Assembly (NCBI GenBank): GCA_020086605.1
Contig: JACBWW010000018.1
Coordinates: 19,575,953 to 19,639,952 of the forward strand
DNA from: Lanius collurio
Taxonomy: Eukaryota; Chordata; Aves; Passeriformes; Laniidae
Direction: 5' to 3'
Length of the DNA: 64,000 nucleotides
Part shown: in pieces, positions 13,306 to 25,665 of the stretch
How the letters are laid out: each line of letters begins with the position of its first letter
How positions within the stretch are numbered: the first letter of the stretch is position 1
Notes under the pieces: generated by a model
What the model saw: the letters and a program-made list of their open reading frames with translations, nothing else
What the model was told of the DNA's origin: nothing
Database searches by the model: none
Program-made: the position numbers and the translations under genes

Positions 13306-14449
13306 TGCTGTTGCAATGCAACACAGATATATTACATGATTATTAAACATTATTATTAAATTATGGCTCCTTTGCAACACCATACCAGTTCAGACAAGAC
13401 AGATAGCACTGCTAAACCTTTATCTAATCCCATTTTGTCTTATATCTTTATGTTATAAATCCAGTCACAGCAGGAAGCAAGTAAATTAGCCCCTCCCCAA
13501 ATGTAATTATTCTATTTTCTTTATTACAGCTGTAGGGCTTTTATTCACTGACACTGTTGAGTTCCTGATAGCTACCTTTGGGTTTTTTTTACCTTTGCTT
13601 TTGTTAAAAGATGACTGCATTGGTTTTGTACCATTGCTAATGACTGGAAGAATCTCTTCCTCCTGTTGCTGGAGCTTTCTCCTTTCCCACCTCGACCACG
13701 TGGCTGTTTTATGTCTGCTTTACACCACCACTTGCATGAGACACTGGATAATCTTTCCCATCAACTGAAATCAAAATACTGTTTTGTTACTTTAGTTGGT
13801 TCTGGTGAGAGACAGACCTGCAGACTTCTTTCTTAGAAACTAAAAGATGGGATGACTATGACATCTTAAAACCAAGCTGGGTAGTGCAGCTGAATACATA
13901 TCAGAGAATAATTCCAAGCAGAGACAAGATGTTATGAACAGTGACTGACTCAGGCCTCCTCATTAACTGAACTGTACTGCCCTTAACTCGCTGAAATGCA
14001 TCCAAGAAAGCTGCTATATAATTAAATATGTTAAATAATCCTATGGAGTATCTTCCACAATTCTGAATCGTCAATGAACTGTATAAAGTTTTAAGTAAAA
14101 TATAGGTGGAGCTTGCCAAGCAGTATTAGACTTCAAAATATTTTCTTCTTTTGAAAGCTTCCTGTACCATCTGACACATGTTTCTGCCACGCTGCCTGGG
14201 CTGCCATCACACTGTACGTCTTGTTAGCAGCAATGTCATGACAGAAATGCTACAGTGCTGCATTCTAATGACCCCTTGCATTGTAATGAATTAATGTTTT
14301 CTGCAGAAAGGATGTGATAGGAAAAAAAAAATAGCTTTATTCTTGGGTACTCGCTGAGGTTTTCTTTTCAAAGACAGCTCTGCAAACTGAGCAGCGTTGG
14401 ACACCATTTCAGCTCGACTGAAGAACGTGGGGAACACTGTGCACCGTAC

Positions 14450-14648
14450 CTGTAAAGTCCTGGAGGAGCTCCATGAACCAGGAAGCTTCTCTCCAAGCCC
14501 TGCAGCACATCATTGAGCATCCTGACTCTGAGAGCAGCTCGCTCCTCGGGGTCGTTGGCCGGGCGCATCTCGTCCGACTGGAACAGCTCGGCCGTGTCCC
14601 TCAGTCGGGCTGCCACTGCCAGCAACTGAGCAGAGCCTGCTTCCTCAC
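14450..14648 (-). CDS. NAALADL2: NAALADL2 penultimate coding exon (TFR-like dimerisation domain, central part)
   Basis: A 199-nt exon entering with two bases of a split Gly codon and leaving with two bases of a split Arg codon. The minus-strand acceptor is a C-rich tract ending CGTTCCCAG and the donor is TTTACAG|GTACGGTG. The peptide runs from GEEAGSAQLLAVAARLRDTA to VLQGLERSFLVHGAPPGLYR. The pattern R(V/M)(L)ND-x-L-x-x-LER-x-F followed by a Pro-rich turn and Y-R is the hallmark of the transferrin-receptor-like dimerisation domain; PSMA/FOLH1 has the corresponding RMMND...LERAF...FYR. Base use is clearly more GC- and CpG-rich than the flanking intron, as expected for an exon. The open frame that runs past the donor toward 14368 is intronic read-through. 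The Arg codon is completed by the first base of the next exon. Confidence 0.96.
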
Positions 14649-15821
14649 CTGGGAACGGGGGGGCAAGACAGGGAGTCAGAGACCACTGGTTACTCTTGCT
14701 TCCAAGCCAAAATTAATAGTCCAATTAAAACCCCAAGCCTCTTTTTCCCCCGTGAGCAGCATGGAATGGGTCAAGGGAAACCATAGATCATTCTGTGTAA
14801 CCTCTGATCTGTTTCTCAAAGATCAATTTGGCCTCTGATGTTTTAAGATCTAATAACCTGTGAGGAATGGTTTTGGGGTACAGCTTGAACTCTAGCATTG
14901 GAAAAACAGGAATGCAGGAAGCAATGGTTATAAATCAAGAACTACAACATTTCCTTCTGAGACTGCATTTATTCAATGCCATTTGATGCTATTGCTCTCA
15001 AGTCTGAAAGCCTGTGCTTGGATTTCATAATGACTGCTCTATAGAATATTGTAATATGCAGAGTTTAATTGAATTTGATTCAACATTTTAGAATCTTTGA
15101 GGTTAACAGCAATTGTAGAGGGTATGTGAAATTGCTCCTCTTAATCACTTAAGTCATATGCCAATGAGCCAACTTTAATTGATACCCTAATGCATATTCT
15201 AATCCAGTCAATATTTTCAAAACTTTTTAAACTTGGAGTGTTAACTGTTGCCTTGTTAGCAACCCTACTGAGACAGCAAAAGAATAAAAGCCTGCAGCAC
15301 TTAGGAGCACACCACAATTTCAGCATTTCCCTGTTCATAGTCCAGAAAAAGAAATGTGAATTAGAGCACTGTGAATGTGCAGCCTCCTCCCACCTGCAGT
15401 GCAGGTGAAGAGTGTGGCCTCCTTTCCCAGGGTGTGCATAGACTGTCTTCATCTTTACAAACACAGAGAGAGAAAGCAAAGCCTGAACCTGATATAAAGT
15501 CAAAAGCAGTATCAGTCAGCACAAACATTTCCAGGATCCAGAAATTATCTTAAAGGCCAAAATTCACTTTGCTTATTGACAAGCAATCACCTACCTTTAG
15601 ATCTTTCAAATAATGCTTTAATCAACATAAACCACGCAGGTCTAGGAGCTTTATCACCTCTACCTGAATGTGCAAACCTCAATGACTTCAGTACCTTAGG
15701 GACTGAGATACTGAGATAATTAAGCCAAGAAAGTGGTTGAAGACTCAAGTTCAATGAATTTTAAACTTCCTTGTCTGAGATATACAGGGAAAAAAAATCA
15801 CAAATAGTAATTGGAGAACAC

Positions 15822-16373
15822 TGATATGGTTTAACCTCAGCTGGCAAGTAAGTACCATGCAACTGCACACTCACACCCTCTGGCTTCCCTGATGGAGTGG
15901 GGAGAAGAACCAAAAAGTTAAAACCTATGGGTTGAGATTAGAACAGCTTAATAATTGATAAATAATGATTGTGATGATAATAGCAATAGTAATAATAGCA
16001 ATGATATGGCATCAAAAAGGGAGAAAATCGAGAGACATAAAACTCAAGACAGACAAGTGATGAGCAATTTTACTGAGCTGACCATGTTCAGCCTGGCCCC
16101 AGCAGCAATCAACCTCCCTGGCCACCTCACCCCAGTTTAGACACTGAGCATGATGCTCTCGGGTATGGAATGCCCCTTTGGCCAGTTCAGGTCAGCTGTC
16201 CTGGCCATGCTCCCTCCCAGCTTCCTTTAACTCCTCTCTGGCAGAGCATGGGAAACTGGGAAGTCCTCAGGGTAAGCATCAGTGAGCTACCCACCTTCAT
16301 CTCATCCTAGATCCAAAACACAGTACCAGCTACTAGGAAGAAAACTAACTCTATTCTAGTCCAAATTAGGACA
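15822..16373 (-). mobile_element. Solo-LTR-like element of an avian endogenous retrovirus
   Basis: A 552-bp block whose minus-strand reading starts TG and ends CA, as LTRs do. In that reading it opens with a TAGAGTTAGTTTTCTTC...AGTAGCTGGTA block and passes through GACAGCTGACC...CCAAAGGGGCATTCCATACC. A TATA-like TCTAAACTGGGG follows near 16142-16134, and it ends in GGTTAAACCATATCA. This layout matches an LTR type common in bird genomes; I cannot assign the family or class with certainty. The flanking 5-mers are AACAC (15817-15821) and AACAT (16374-16378), a 4-of-5 match that fits a decayed 5-bp target site duplication. No gag, pol or env sequence is next to it, so it is a recombined solo LTR or a fragment. 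The promoter is degenerate. An A/T-rich microsatellite-like section (about 15946-16010) sits inside. Confidence 0.8.
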
Positions 16374-18456
16374 AACATCAACCCATTTCCAAATAATTTA
16401 TGGCTGGAATCTGAAAGGTGAGCACATAATAGGAATGGAAAAGTAAACAGGTATAACTAAGAAATCCAAGGAAATGCCTGAATATAACATGCTCCCCCTC
16501 TCATATGGAAGAAGAGATTTGCTATTGGATACATTCCAGCAAAGGAAAAGGAGTTCATAGATCCCCACATACTGCTGTCATTCAGCTGACTTGCACATTC
16601 CAATCTAGCAAAACATGAAATGATCCAGAATACACGGAGAGGCAAGATTCTGGTGTGAGAGAAACTGTCACATTTCCTGAGATATCAAGATGAATTTCAA
16701 CAGTGAACAGAAGCTCCCTGTGGGAACAGGAGTGGGAAAGATGGTTTAGGGCTGCCCTGGTTTGGGACAAGGTTTCTTTGCTAATGGCACTTGACCAATC
16801 CACCTTTCCCTAATTAGAATGGATAACAGTCGTGGTGGTACCTTGATATAAAGGGCTGGTATCTCTCTGAGTGTGGAATAATTTAAATTCTGATCAAGTT
16901 AGTTTGATGCCTCAGAAAAATATTCTCCAAGCATATAAATTTGGTACATTTGGGATATTTTGTAAAATATCATTATCGTTGATTTTCAAATCTCCGGCAA
17001 ACATCCTGTGCAGCTGAAGACATTTCCATTCCCATGTAATGGCAATATTGGGATAATGCAGGCACTGTGCCTACCTTACCCTAGGACTTGTGTCCATATG
17101 GAAATGTTTAAATTCACCCTGCTAGAAAGAATCCTTCGGTTTCAGCAAAGCAGTTCGTATTCCAAGTAACATAAAACTTTTATAATTTTTATTCTGAATC
17201 TTACATAAACAATTTAAAATGTCAGCTTTGCCTTTTCAATCGGGAAGGTGAGAGAAAGGGGAAAATCCATTTTTCTGTATTTGGAAATGAAGCCAACCAG
17301 ACCATCCTTTTAAACATAAAAATCCTGTAAATTCTCTCACTTGTTCTCCACAGCCCCAAAACCAACTCTGTGATTGTTTTACACTCTAAACCACGTGCTA
17401 GAAAACACACACCCAGACCCTTTTTTAGTACTTCAGTACAAAACCTGCAAGTTGGCCAGTGTTACCTCAGCCAGCTAAGGACAAAACAGGCATCACAACA
17501 CACTGAACTGCTCCACCAAGGGAAACTGATTTCTGCTTTTCTCAGGCTGAGAAGATAGGAATGGAAGGGCAAATGGTTCTTCAAGGAAACCCATTAACTA
17601 ATGATGTCTGAAACACCTTGTGATGCTTCTACAGAGAAAATCAAGCACAAGTGTTACTTTGCTTAAGAGAAAACAATGCCACATTATTATATTTTGTATT
17701 CTTTGTCCTTTTGTCTCCAGTATGAATTGTGATGAACCATCTAAGCTAGTTTTTTAGTTGCTATAAAAATAAAATTGCAAATACAAGAAAGTGACTCAAG
17801 AGCATGTGAACTCTTGATCAGGGAATTACACTGTTGAATTTCATTGCAGTTGCTAAGTGTAACTGGATCCTATTCAGAAACAAGTTACACCAAATAGATA
17901 TTTATTTTTACAGACACTGAATACAATAGCCTTCTCTGTGTAACTGATTGCCCTCATGAAAAGCACAGCTATAGGTTTAACATTTTTAAATTGTGTTTGT
18001 GCTCTCTGTTATGGTAGTACTTGCCTACAAGTACTTACAGGAAAGGGAGCACAAAAAAATCAGCGTTTTAAGGCACCATGATGCTTGCTCACCATATTTG
18101 TGAACATGTCTTTGCATGTAAGAGAGAAGAGAAGTTGCTTCAGGTTTTGATTAGCTTGCAAATTCAGAATCGGCTATGATGTCCTGCTGTATTTGTGAGG
18201 AAAACTTTTCATGCTCTGCAAAATAGGATGAGCAGACCTGGCAGCTCATCTGAATGGGAAAGCTTTGTGGGAAGCACCCTAAAGGGGCAGAAACACAAAT
18301 CCACAGATATCCTTAGTGCAAGGAATATGTTGCCATCACCTTCAATTCTGCTACCATGACTGCCATAGCCCAAGTAAACTAATCTCATGTTGCTCCAAGT
18401 CTTTTTTCAAAGAAGTTATGTAAAAGAGGAATGTTTTACTATGTGCATGTCAATAC

Positions 18457-18825
18457 AGGAGCCTGGAGAAGAGCAGGCTCCAGGGAGACTTCATTGTGCT
18501 CTTTCAATACTTAAAGGGCACAAAATTTAAGAAAAATTGGGACAAACTTTCAAAATAGGACAAGGGGTAAGGGTTTTATACTAAAAGATTAGATTTAGAC
18601 TGGGTGTAAGGAAGAAATTTTTTACAATGAGGATGGTGGAACACTGGGCTGCTCAGGAAGGTGGTGAATGCCCCATCCTGGAAACATTCAGTGCCAGGTT
18701 GGATGAGGCTCTGAGCATCTTGATCTACTGGAAGGTGTCCCTGTTCATTGCAGGGGGTTTGGAGAAGATGACATTTAAAGGTCCCTTTGAACCCAAACTA
18801 TTCTATCATTCTGTGGAGTTATAGA
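18457..18825 (+). mobile_element. CR1 LINE 3' fragment
   Basis: Degenerate CR1 sequence in plus orientation. It begins GCCTGGAGAAGAGCAGGCTC and passes through the usual ...GGACAAGGGGTAAGGGTTTTA... block. It continues through the conserved GGATGAGGCTCTGAGCATCTTG...GGAAGGTGTCCCTG region and ends in ACTATTCTATCATTCTGTGG, a worn version of the CR1 tail. It is 5'-truncated, as most CR1 copies are, and many substitutions mark it as old. The 65-codon frame inside (18627-18824) is the decayed end of the CR1 ORF2 reading and not a gene. Confidence 0.85.
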
Positions 18826-19716
18826 TGACTTTGTACAGAGCTGCTGAAGCTTACAGCCTACTGACACTGAATAGCTGTTCATCCTTGTTTTCAGTACCAA
18901 ATGTTTGTTCATGGAAAATGCATTTTTCCATGACTGTTTTTTAAAAGGCTGAAGAAAGGTACTAATATATAATAACCTTGAATGGATACTGAATACAAGA
19001 TGCCAGTGTCTCCCAACAAAGGAGATATTTCTGTCATCTCCACAGATTTGTTGCATTTTTCACCTTTGTTGCAGTCAAGAATAACAGGTGGGAACAGTAA
19101 AGAGGGAAACTTCCTGAACATTACAGACAGGTGGAGAGAGTAACTCTGAAAAGCTCCCAAAATGATCAGGGAAATACAGTCAAGCAGGTAAAATGATGCC
19201 AAGCTGAAGAGCAGCAGATAGCTGTAGGCAATGAGCATGCAGCTATCAATTAAATGTGAGAGGTATGTTTCTGTATTGATTTTTTTAACAACAGAGTTTA
19301 GCCTGATGTTTTGAAATGTATGGGTAGAGACAGAGCTGTGGAAAGTCATGCAGACTTTCCTGGAAATGACTTATCATAAATCAGATTATTTTAAACTTCT
19401 GCTAGTGCTGCCTACTACTATCACCCCAAGTACTTCAGCTGCTGTAACATCTGTAAAACATCCTTTCTGGGAGAAGAAAGGGCCTAACTGATAGGAAGCC
19501 ACACACAGCTGACACTGCGTCAGTCAAAGAGCTTTAAATCACTTCTGGAAAACCAGAAAATCTCATCCACCCTTAATTTGTCTTCATAAGCCTCCCCCTC
19601 TCAGCCAGTGCCTACAGAGATGGCTGCAATTTTCTCCAGCAGCCTGTGCTGACAGCCACCAGTGGGGAATCTCACCCTGCCTGCCTTGTGCTGCACTGCA
19701 CAATTCAGGGCTGGGG

Positions 19717-19798
19717 CACAGACTCCAGTTGTGGAAGGTTTGCAGGAGTCCAAGTGACACAGACTCCAGTTGTGGAAGGTTTGCAGGAGTCCAAGTGA
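19717..19798. repeat. Perfect tandem duplication, 2 x 41 bp
   Basis: The unit CACAGACTCCAGTTGTGGAAGG...AGTCCAAGTGA occurs at 19717-19757 and again at 19758-19798 without a difference. Because 41 is not a multiple of 3, the duplicated peptide in the overlapping minus-strand frames appears in shifted frames, which argues against coding constraint. Confidence 0.97.
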
Positions 19799-22193
19799 CT
19801 GGCAATAATGAAGTGACATCAGCTCCAACAGCACCCAGGCAAGGGACACCATCAACCTGGTTGACTTTATTTTTGTAAACTGGGTGGCTGAACTTTTTAT
19901 TGCTGAGACAGTCAGATGCAAAGGTACAGAAACGCTTTTAGTCCTAATGAGACATCTGAGAATCTCCCTCACCAACCCCTGAAACTTGCTGTAACAGACA
20001 GCAGGTTTTAAAGACAGGCTACAAGGAGCATAGTGCTAAGAGCTTTCAGCAGAAAACACAAATATGTTCTGGATAAAAATGCTTATATACATACAAGATA
20101 CCTCTATACAAATGATAGTACATTTTTACTTGTGAATACATACAAAGCACTTCTGCAGGAGTGCTTAAAAGCACCTTTTGTATCATTCACACACCAGATT
20201 TGACATCTTTTCTGCACCCTACCTCAAAAGACAAATTGGATTTTCTTAGGCTATAAGGCCTAGCAAGAAATTAATGTATTTGATTCAAGTTGCAGTGGGT
20301 CTTGATCTCAAAAGTATGGAAGGCAAAATACCACACAACTGCAAGGTGGAGCTAATGAGAATATTCTAAGTAGTCACCTGTTTATGAACTTCTCTAAAAT
20401 ATCACATCTGTGAATAGACAGGCAACAGCCTGACTAGCCCTGGGGACCTGGATTTCAGTCTTAGAACCCGTCTCCTATCATTTATGACCAAAAGGTTTCC
20501 TGTTGAACATCAGAGCAGATACAGAAAAAGAAATCTTTCCAGCCCCAATCCTTCCTTTCAGAAAAACCCAAAAGCAGTGGCTCATTTCCAGGAGTTGTGG
20601 TATGTGCAAGGGGATAGAATACATGCCACTTAACAGCCTCCTCCCCATCTTTGGGAGGAACAGGCCATGAACTGTAAGAACATGTTGGGGATGACATAAG
20701 TTGCCATCCAGATTATCCTGAATGTAAGAAATGGTCTGTAAAGCACTGAGTAGTATCCAATGGAATTTAGCAGAGTTAATAGTACAGAGTGAAATTCTCA
20801 TTACAGAGTGAAATCCTTTAGAAACATCCACAAATGCAGTATTAACAAGTATCCAGGTACACACAACCTTTTGTGAGTACATCCAGGAGACTGCAAAACA
20901 ATGACTCAAATATTTACACAAAATTTAACTTCAAGCATGTGAGAAAGTCCAATAGGCAATAAAATCTGTGTTCAAGGAATTGGCTGAACCAGATCACAGA
21001 GGCACAAAATTAAGCCTAAAGAACTAATATTTTACATGTCAATGCAGACTTACCTTCACCTTTTCTATATTTATAGCTTGCACTGAGTTGGAGAAGGAAA
21101 ACAGCTTACTAAGACATTCCAACTTCGAACTGGAAAGTTTGGACAACACAAAATCTTTTGAAGAATGAATAAACCCATGAGCCATGTAAAAAAGTACAAC
21201 TTCTCATTTAAGTAAGTGAAAAAGGACCATTGTCCTAATGTTTTCCAAAACGAAAATAAATTGTTCTTTTATACAAGTCAGAGACAGACAAGACATGAAA
21301 GCCATGAGAAAAATCATTAAACAAAACTCCAAAGTGAAGAGCTGCGAGAAAATTTATCCTGCTGGCCCTACAGCCTAGGAAATAATTTTCTCTCCCCTGA
21401 AGTGGTGGAGATAAATGATCTAACTGAAGTCAGAGGAAAAAAGTCAGTTTAAATCAACATTTCCCCTTACTCAAAATAAAGAGAAAAGGAATGACAATGG
21501 AAGCTATCTCATGTTCAGCTGAAGGAATACCAGCTGAGCCACACTTTTCATTTGATGATCATTCCCTGCTGTGTTTAGGCTGAACTAAACCAATGTTTAT
21601 GTGGCACAACAGAGCTAAAATTACTTGTCTTTTTAGATGTTCACTGATTCCAGACTAATACTTGCCTACTGACTCCTACATCTTCACAATGATGGATGGC
21701 AAAGATTAAGGAAAAGGTATCATACTTCTATGAGTATGTGTTACAGAAAAGTGGTGCTTTATAGTGCAGGGAATGAATGAAATGCAGGGGAAGCACCTCA
21801 AGATTGCAAAAAGTCTTTACATTTGAGATAAGATCTCACAATCTGCTCAAGGATATGTGAAGTTTGGGTGTGATTTTATAGAACTTCTCTATTTAATAGA
21901 TCAACTTGAGAGTTTCATAAACTTATAAACAGAAATAATTTCCAAAGGTTTTAGGACACTACAGGTAATTTGTATTGATTAACTGACAAAGTAACATCAG
22001 AAGAAATATAAAAACTTCCTGGCTTTATTTAGCAACAAAACCTGCATTTTATTCAGCATTATATAATGACCCTATTTAACTAATAAAATCACTGGCTATT
22101 ATTTAAGTATTGAAAATATGTATCAGCTATTAGGTGATCCTTTTTTTTCCCCCCAGTATAAATGCAGAATGATATTCCTCTAATGAAAATTAC

Positions 22194-22287
22194 CTTTCAG
22201 ACTGTTCTGGACTTCTAATGCGATGTCGAGGGCATTAAACGGCAAAACTGGATCAGTGGCAATTTGCAAAGTCACTTGTCCTGTTAG
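22194..22287 (-). CDS. NAALADL2: NAALADL2 coding exon, third from the end (start of TFR-like dimerisation domain)
   Basis: A 94-nt exon starting in phase 0 and ending after the first base of a glycine codon. The minus-strand acceptor is TTTGTATTTTTCAG and the donor is CTGAAAG|GTAATTTTC. It encodes LTGQVTLQIATDPVLPFNAL followed by DIALEVQNSLK. This corresponds to the part of PSMA/FOLH1-family proteins where the helical dimerisation domain begins, with the family's pattern of a hydrophobic strand or helix, then LPF, then an alanine/leucine-rich helix. The trailing G completes GGT (Gly) with the next exon, giving ...SLK-G-EEAGSAQ. The exon is too short to stand out as an ORF and was found from its splice signals and peptide. 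It is separated from the upstream exon by the 33.6-kb intron. No frameshift or premature stop is present. Confidence 0.94.
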
Positions 22288-25200
22288 CTGAAAAATACAA
22301 AAAGACCCAAAACCCAGTCAAATTATTTCCAGCAGATTTCATAGCCAGCACTTCTTTTGGAATAGCACATGTCTTCGCTACAGTGGATTTTCAGGGATAT
22401 GTGATTCAAACCTCATAAACATGTATTTATGAAAAGGAATATGACAGGAATTGCCTTTCTATACAACATCAGAAAATGTTCAGAGAATACAATTTATGAC
22501 CACACACAAGAATTCTGTGCAGTGTGTCTCCTCTGGACCTAGGATGCTACAGGAGTCTCTGAAAGACTTTTTTGCTTTGTTTTCAAATAAAATATCTCAA
22601 TACTCGAAACACAGGAATGCAGTTTACAGTTTAACTTGGTTCTCTGGTCTTAGCTATCAGATTTTAGGAGTTTTCACAGCTAAAATAAAGAATCACAGAC
22701 ATTAATGATCAGAAGATCAAGCCAAGGGCTACATTCAAGCTGACCTGAAACTCCACTGCCTTTTGTGACAACTCGATGCACGTCGATGTACAACGTCCAC
22801 ACTGGACAGAACACTGCTTTCTCTCAGTAACTCAGGGAAAGAAATTCCCCAAAGAGAACTCTCAGTCCACTCCAGACTAGGCATCAGCACCTGTCACAAA
22901 AACCTCAATGGCATGAATGCTTCTTTTTGAGCAGTTCACAGATAAGGCAGGGGCTGAGTGGCCTGAGAGCTCTTTTCTGCTTACAGAGGTCACTTCTCCA
23001 GCTCGAGGCTTAGACATGCTACAGGGGCTGTGTATAGAAATACATCTTTCTGCTGAACTATACCTAGCTGTGATTAAACAGAGGATTTCAGTCTCCAGGC
23101 TGCCAAGTCCATCACTGTTCACAGGAGCTATAAAAACACACTGACAAAAACATGCAAGAAACTTTCATTCATCTTCTTCATATCTTGATACTGCAAAAAT
23201 GGAAAAAATATCTGTAAGGCTGTGCTCTAAAATGGAATGATGGCTGCAGGTGATGGTGACCATGTTGATAAAAATGTGGACTGAATAGAATCGTATTGTA
23301 CAATTCTTCCCAAGGTGTTGGGGGAGCAAGAATAATATCTGCCCTTCAAAAGCAATATGATCGTTTCTGTGCCAAAAGTAGCATTTTAATTTTCCAATAA
23401 AAAGGAGCGGGAAGAGACAACAAGCCTTAGTAATATTAAAAACAACAGTACAGCAATTGAAAAGGAAAGCCATCTCCCAGGAAAGTGGATGAAAGCAGGG
23501 TAATATCAGAAATACAAGTTTCCTGGAGAAAGATTAATAGAACCTCACAACATTTCTCAGAAAGCACTGAAGAAATGACCTGGCCACAGAGTGGTTTGGG
23601 TACAGAGACTGAGGGAACAAGCTGTATATCAGACTGCAGCCCACATCTGAGCACAGATGTGCTCTGAAGCTATTGAGATTCTCCTCTAGAGGAAACAATA
23701 TCACAGAAGGCATGAAGGAAAAAAAACCCTACCATATAAACAGAGAGGAAATACAGTGAGGAATAATGTTATGTCAGGCCATTATCAGGAACAACAAAGA
23801 ACTAAGAGAGAAAGATGGAAAATAATGTGTCTGGACATCTGTGTTAAAGTATTACACAGTAACTTCTCATGGAGAAACTTTCCCAAACTTCCCAATTCTT
23901 CAGGCCATAAGTTCTCAAAAACCATTACATTTTCCATCAATGATTATACAAAAAGTGCCCAGAAAGCATTAAAAACACTGGTCTTAGAGATACCAGAGAG
24001 GTGTTATGGAAATACAAAAAAATGAAACTGTTAGGGCAAACTACAACTTGTATAAGACTGCAGCCAAACCAGGTCCATACAATCCAGCCATAAGCAACTG
24101 TAAAAAATCTGGTTCTAAATGTTCAAATGGCACACAAAATCCCTCCATGTCCTGCATGGAACTCTTTCAATACCTACTGCCCAGAACATGAGCACTCTGT
24201 GGGTTGCTACAGATAAGCCACTGTGGTAATGAAACAACATCCTAATAAAGCAGGTACTCGACATGGATCCCAAACCCGCTGAACCCCAGGATAGCAATAT
24301 ATCACACAAAACACTTAAATTCTTCCTTGACACCCCATTTCTGCAAGAACTTTCACTAAATGGCAATACAAATACACATTCATAGGTATTTTAGAAAGGG
24401 ACATCAACAGTTACACATTATTGCTGATACTTTACAAGATGTTATCATAATGTTTAAGAACACAAAAGCAAGGAAAAAATGCTTCTTTTCTGAAGCAGGA
24501 AAGTGGCATTTAAAGAGGACAATACCCTCCTAAGCATCTTTCCTTTTTATCATTATGTCCTACAGAATATGGCTTCACTTTTATAAGTTCTTGCCTTATT
24601 TCTATTTCTTCCAAGCCATTTTAGTTAGCTTTCAACTATAGAAGACCAAATCTGTTTTGTTTTTCCTGTTGAAATAAAGTGATGCCATCAGAATCCTATG
24701 ACTGACTGAAGCACTTTGGGAGATTTTACAGAGTCTCTGTCCAGCACTGCAGACATCTGTGTGTTAGCAAACAGGTAGCAGTGGTGTTTATCAAATCACC
24801 AAATCGTGGGCTAATCTGGAAGAAATCAATCATGTAAAGGAAACTTCAGAGCATTGATTTGAACAGAGTAAGTAATAAGGCTGCAGAAGCATATATCAAA
24901 CCCACATAAAGCAGCAAGACAGAAAAGGCTACTGATTTCTTATTTATAGTCTTATTTTTGGATATACCATTCCCCCGAGTGCAACGCTGAATATACATGG
25001 AAAATAAAGACAAGCTTCTGCCCCCTTTCCCCAGGTGAAAAATGGATCAGACTGACTACTGAATTATTAAATGGAAGAATAATTTAGCAAAGAGAAAAGA
25101 CAACAACTTCCTCGTGAAGTGAAAAGCTAAAGTAGCGTGATTGATTCTGTTCCATACTGAAGTGGGTAAAACACTAATGACAACTTCTCAAACAGCATTA

Positions 25201-25484
25201 ATACATAATACACATACAATACACACAGTAATTGATGTAACATTTACACAATTAGCAAGTCTAAGAAAAGATCTTACGAGTTCACATGCTAATTCATTCC
25301 ATAATGATTTTCTTATTTCAAAAAGGAAAAATAATGAATAACATGTCCACTGCTGTTGGCTGTGGAAAGTGTCATTTTACATTTTCAGTAAAAGAAAATG
25401 TATTTGGTGAACTTCCAATTACTTTAAAAATAAGTATTAATATAAAACTTAACAGTAATTGTAGAGTTATACTGTATTTCTCCT

Positions 25485-25665
25485 CCATGAGGGTGGTACA
25501 GGCTGCCCAGAGAAGCTGTGACTGCCTCATCCCTGGAAGTGTCCAAGGCTGGGTAGGACAGAGCCTGGAACAACCTGGGATAGTGGAAGGTGTCCTTGCC
25601 CATGGCAAAGCTCAAATATGAGCTTTAAGGCCTCCTCCAACTCAAATCAATCTGTAGTTCTATGT
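25485..25665 (+). mobile_element. CR1 LINE 3' fragment
   Basis: A short plus-strand CR1 3' end. It is recognisable by GAGGGTGGTACAGGCTGCCC AGAGAAGCTGTG, then CATCCCTGGAAGTGTCCAAG, then GGAAGGTGTCCTTGCCCATG, followed by a degraded TAGTTCTATG tail. The usual sequence between the CATGG block and the tail is altered. It overlaps open frames on both strands that are not genes. Confidence 0.85.

Larger units (their letters stand above)
3323..14449 (-). other. NAALADL2: NAALADL2 last intron (11.1 kb)
   Basis: Bounded by donor GTACGGTG at 14449 and acceptor TTCTCTTTCAG ending at 3323. Contents seen: an N at 4759; a short telomere-like run at 5393-5411; a G/T-rich tract at 7560-7618; an 18-bp direct repeat pair at 10918 and 12240; an A14 run near 12543; a palindrome cluster at 13285-13323; and AT-rich, transposon-free stretches (for example 7010-7170) that could be conserved non-coding DNA. 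Open frames here (for example 125 codons on the minus strand at 4337-4714) have no recognisable domain. No CR1 or LTR copy was identified with confidence in this intron. Confidence 0.85.
14649..22193 (-). other. NAALADL2: NAALADL2 intron (7.5 kb) with LTR and CR1 insertions
   Basis: Bounded by donor GTAATTTTC at 22193 and acceptor CCGTTCCCAG ending at 14649. It contains a 552-bp LTR-like element at 15822-16373, a possible second LTR fragment starting near 16753, a CR1 3' fragment at 18457-18825, and a perfect two-copy 41-bp tandem repeat at 19717-19798. Two long minus-strand open frames (18909-19349 and 20478-20921, about 146 codons each) are present but match nothing I recognise. Confidence 0.85.

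Noticed and set aside
15955..16140. Plus-strand frame starting with Asn/Asp/Ser repeats
   Set aside because: It lies wholly inside the LTR and comes from its microsatellite-like section.
18909..19349. 146-codon hydrophobic minus-strand frame
   Set aside because: Hydrophobic by T-rich composition; no domain, splice context or repeat identity recognised.
20478..20921. 147-codon open frame on the minus strand
   Set aside because: One stretch (FVDVSKGFHSV) loosely recalls a reverse-transcriptase motif, but the following residues do not fit CR1 or a retroviral polymerase and no flanking homology is visible. Treated as chance.
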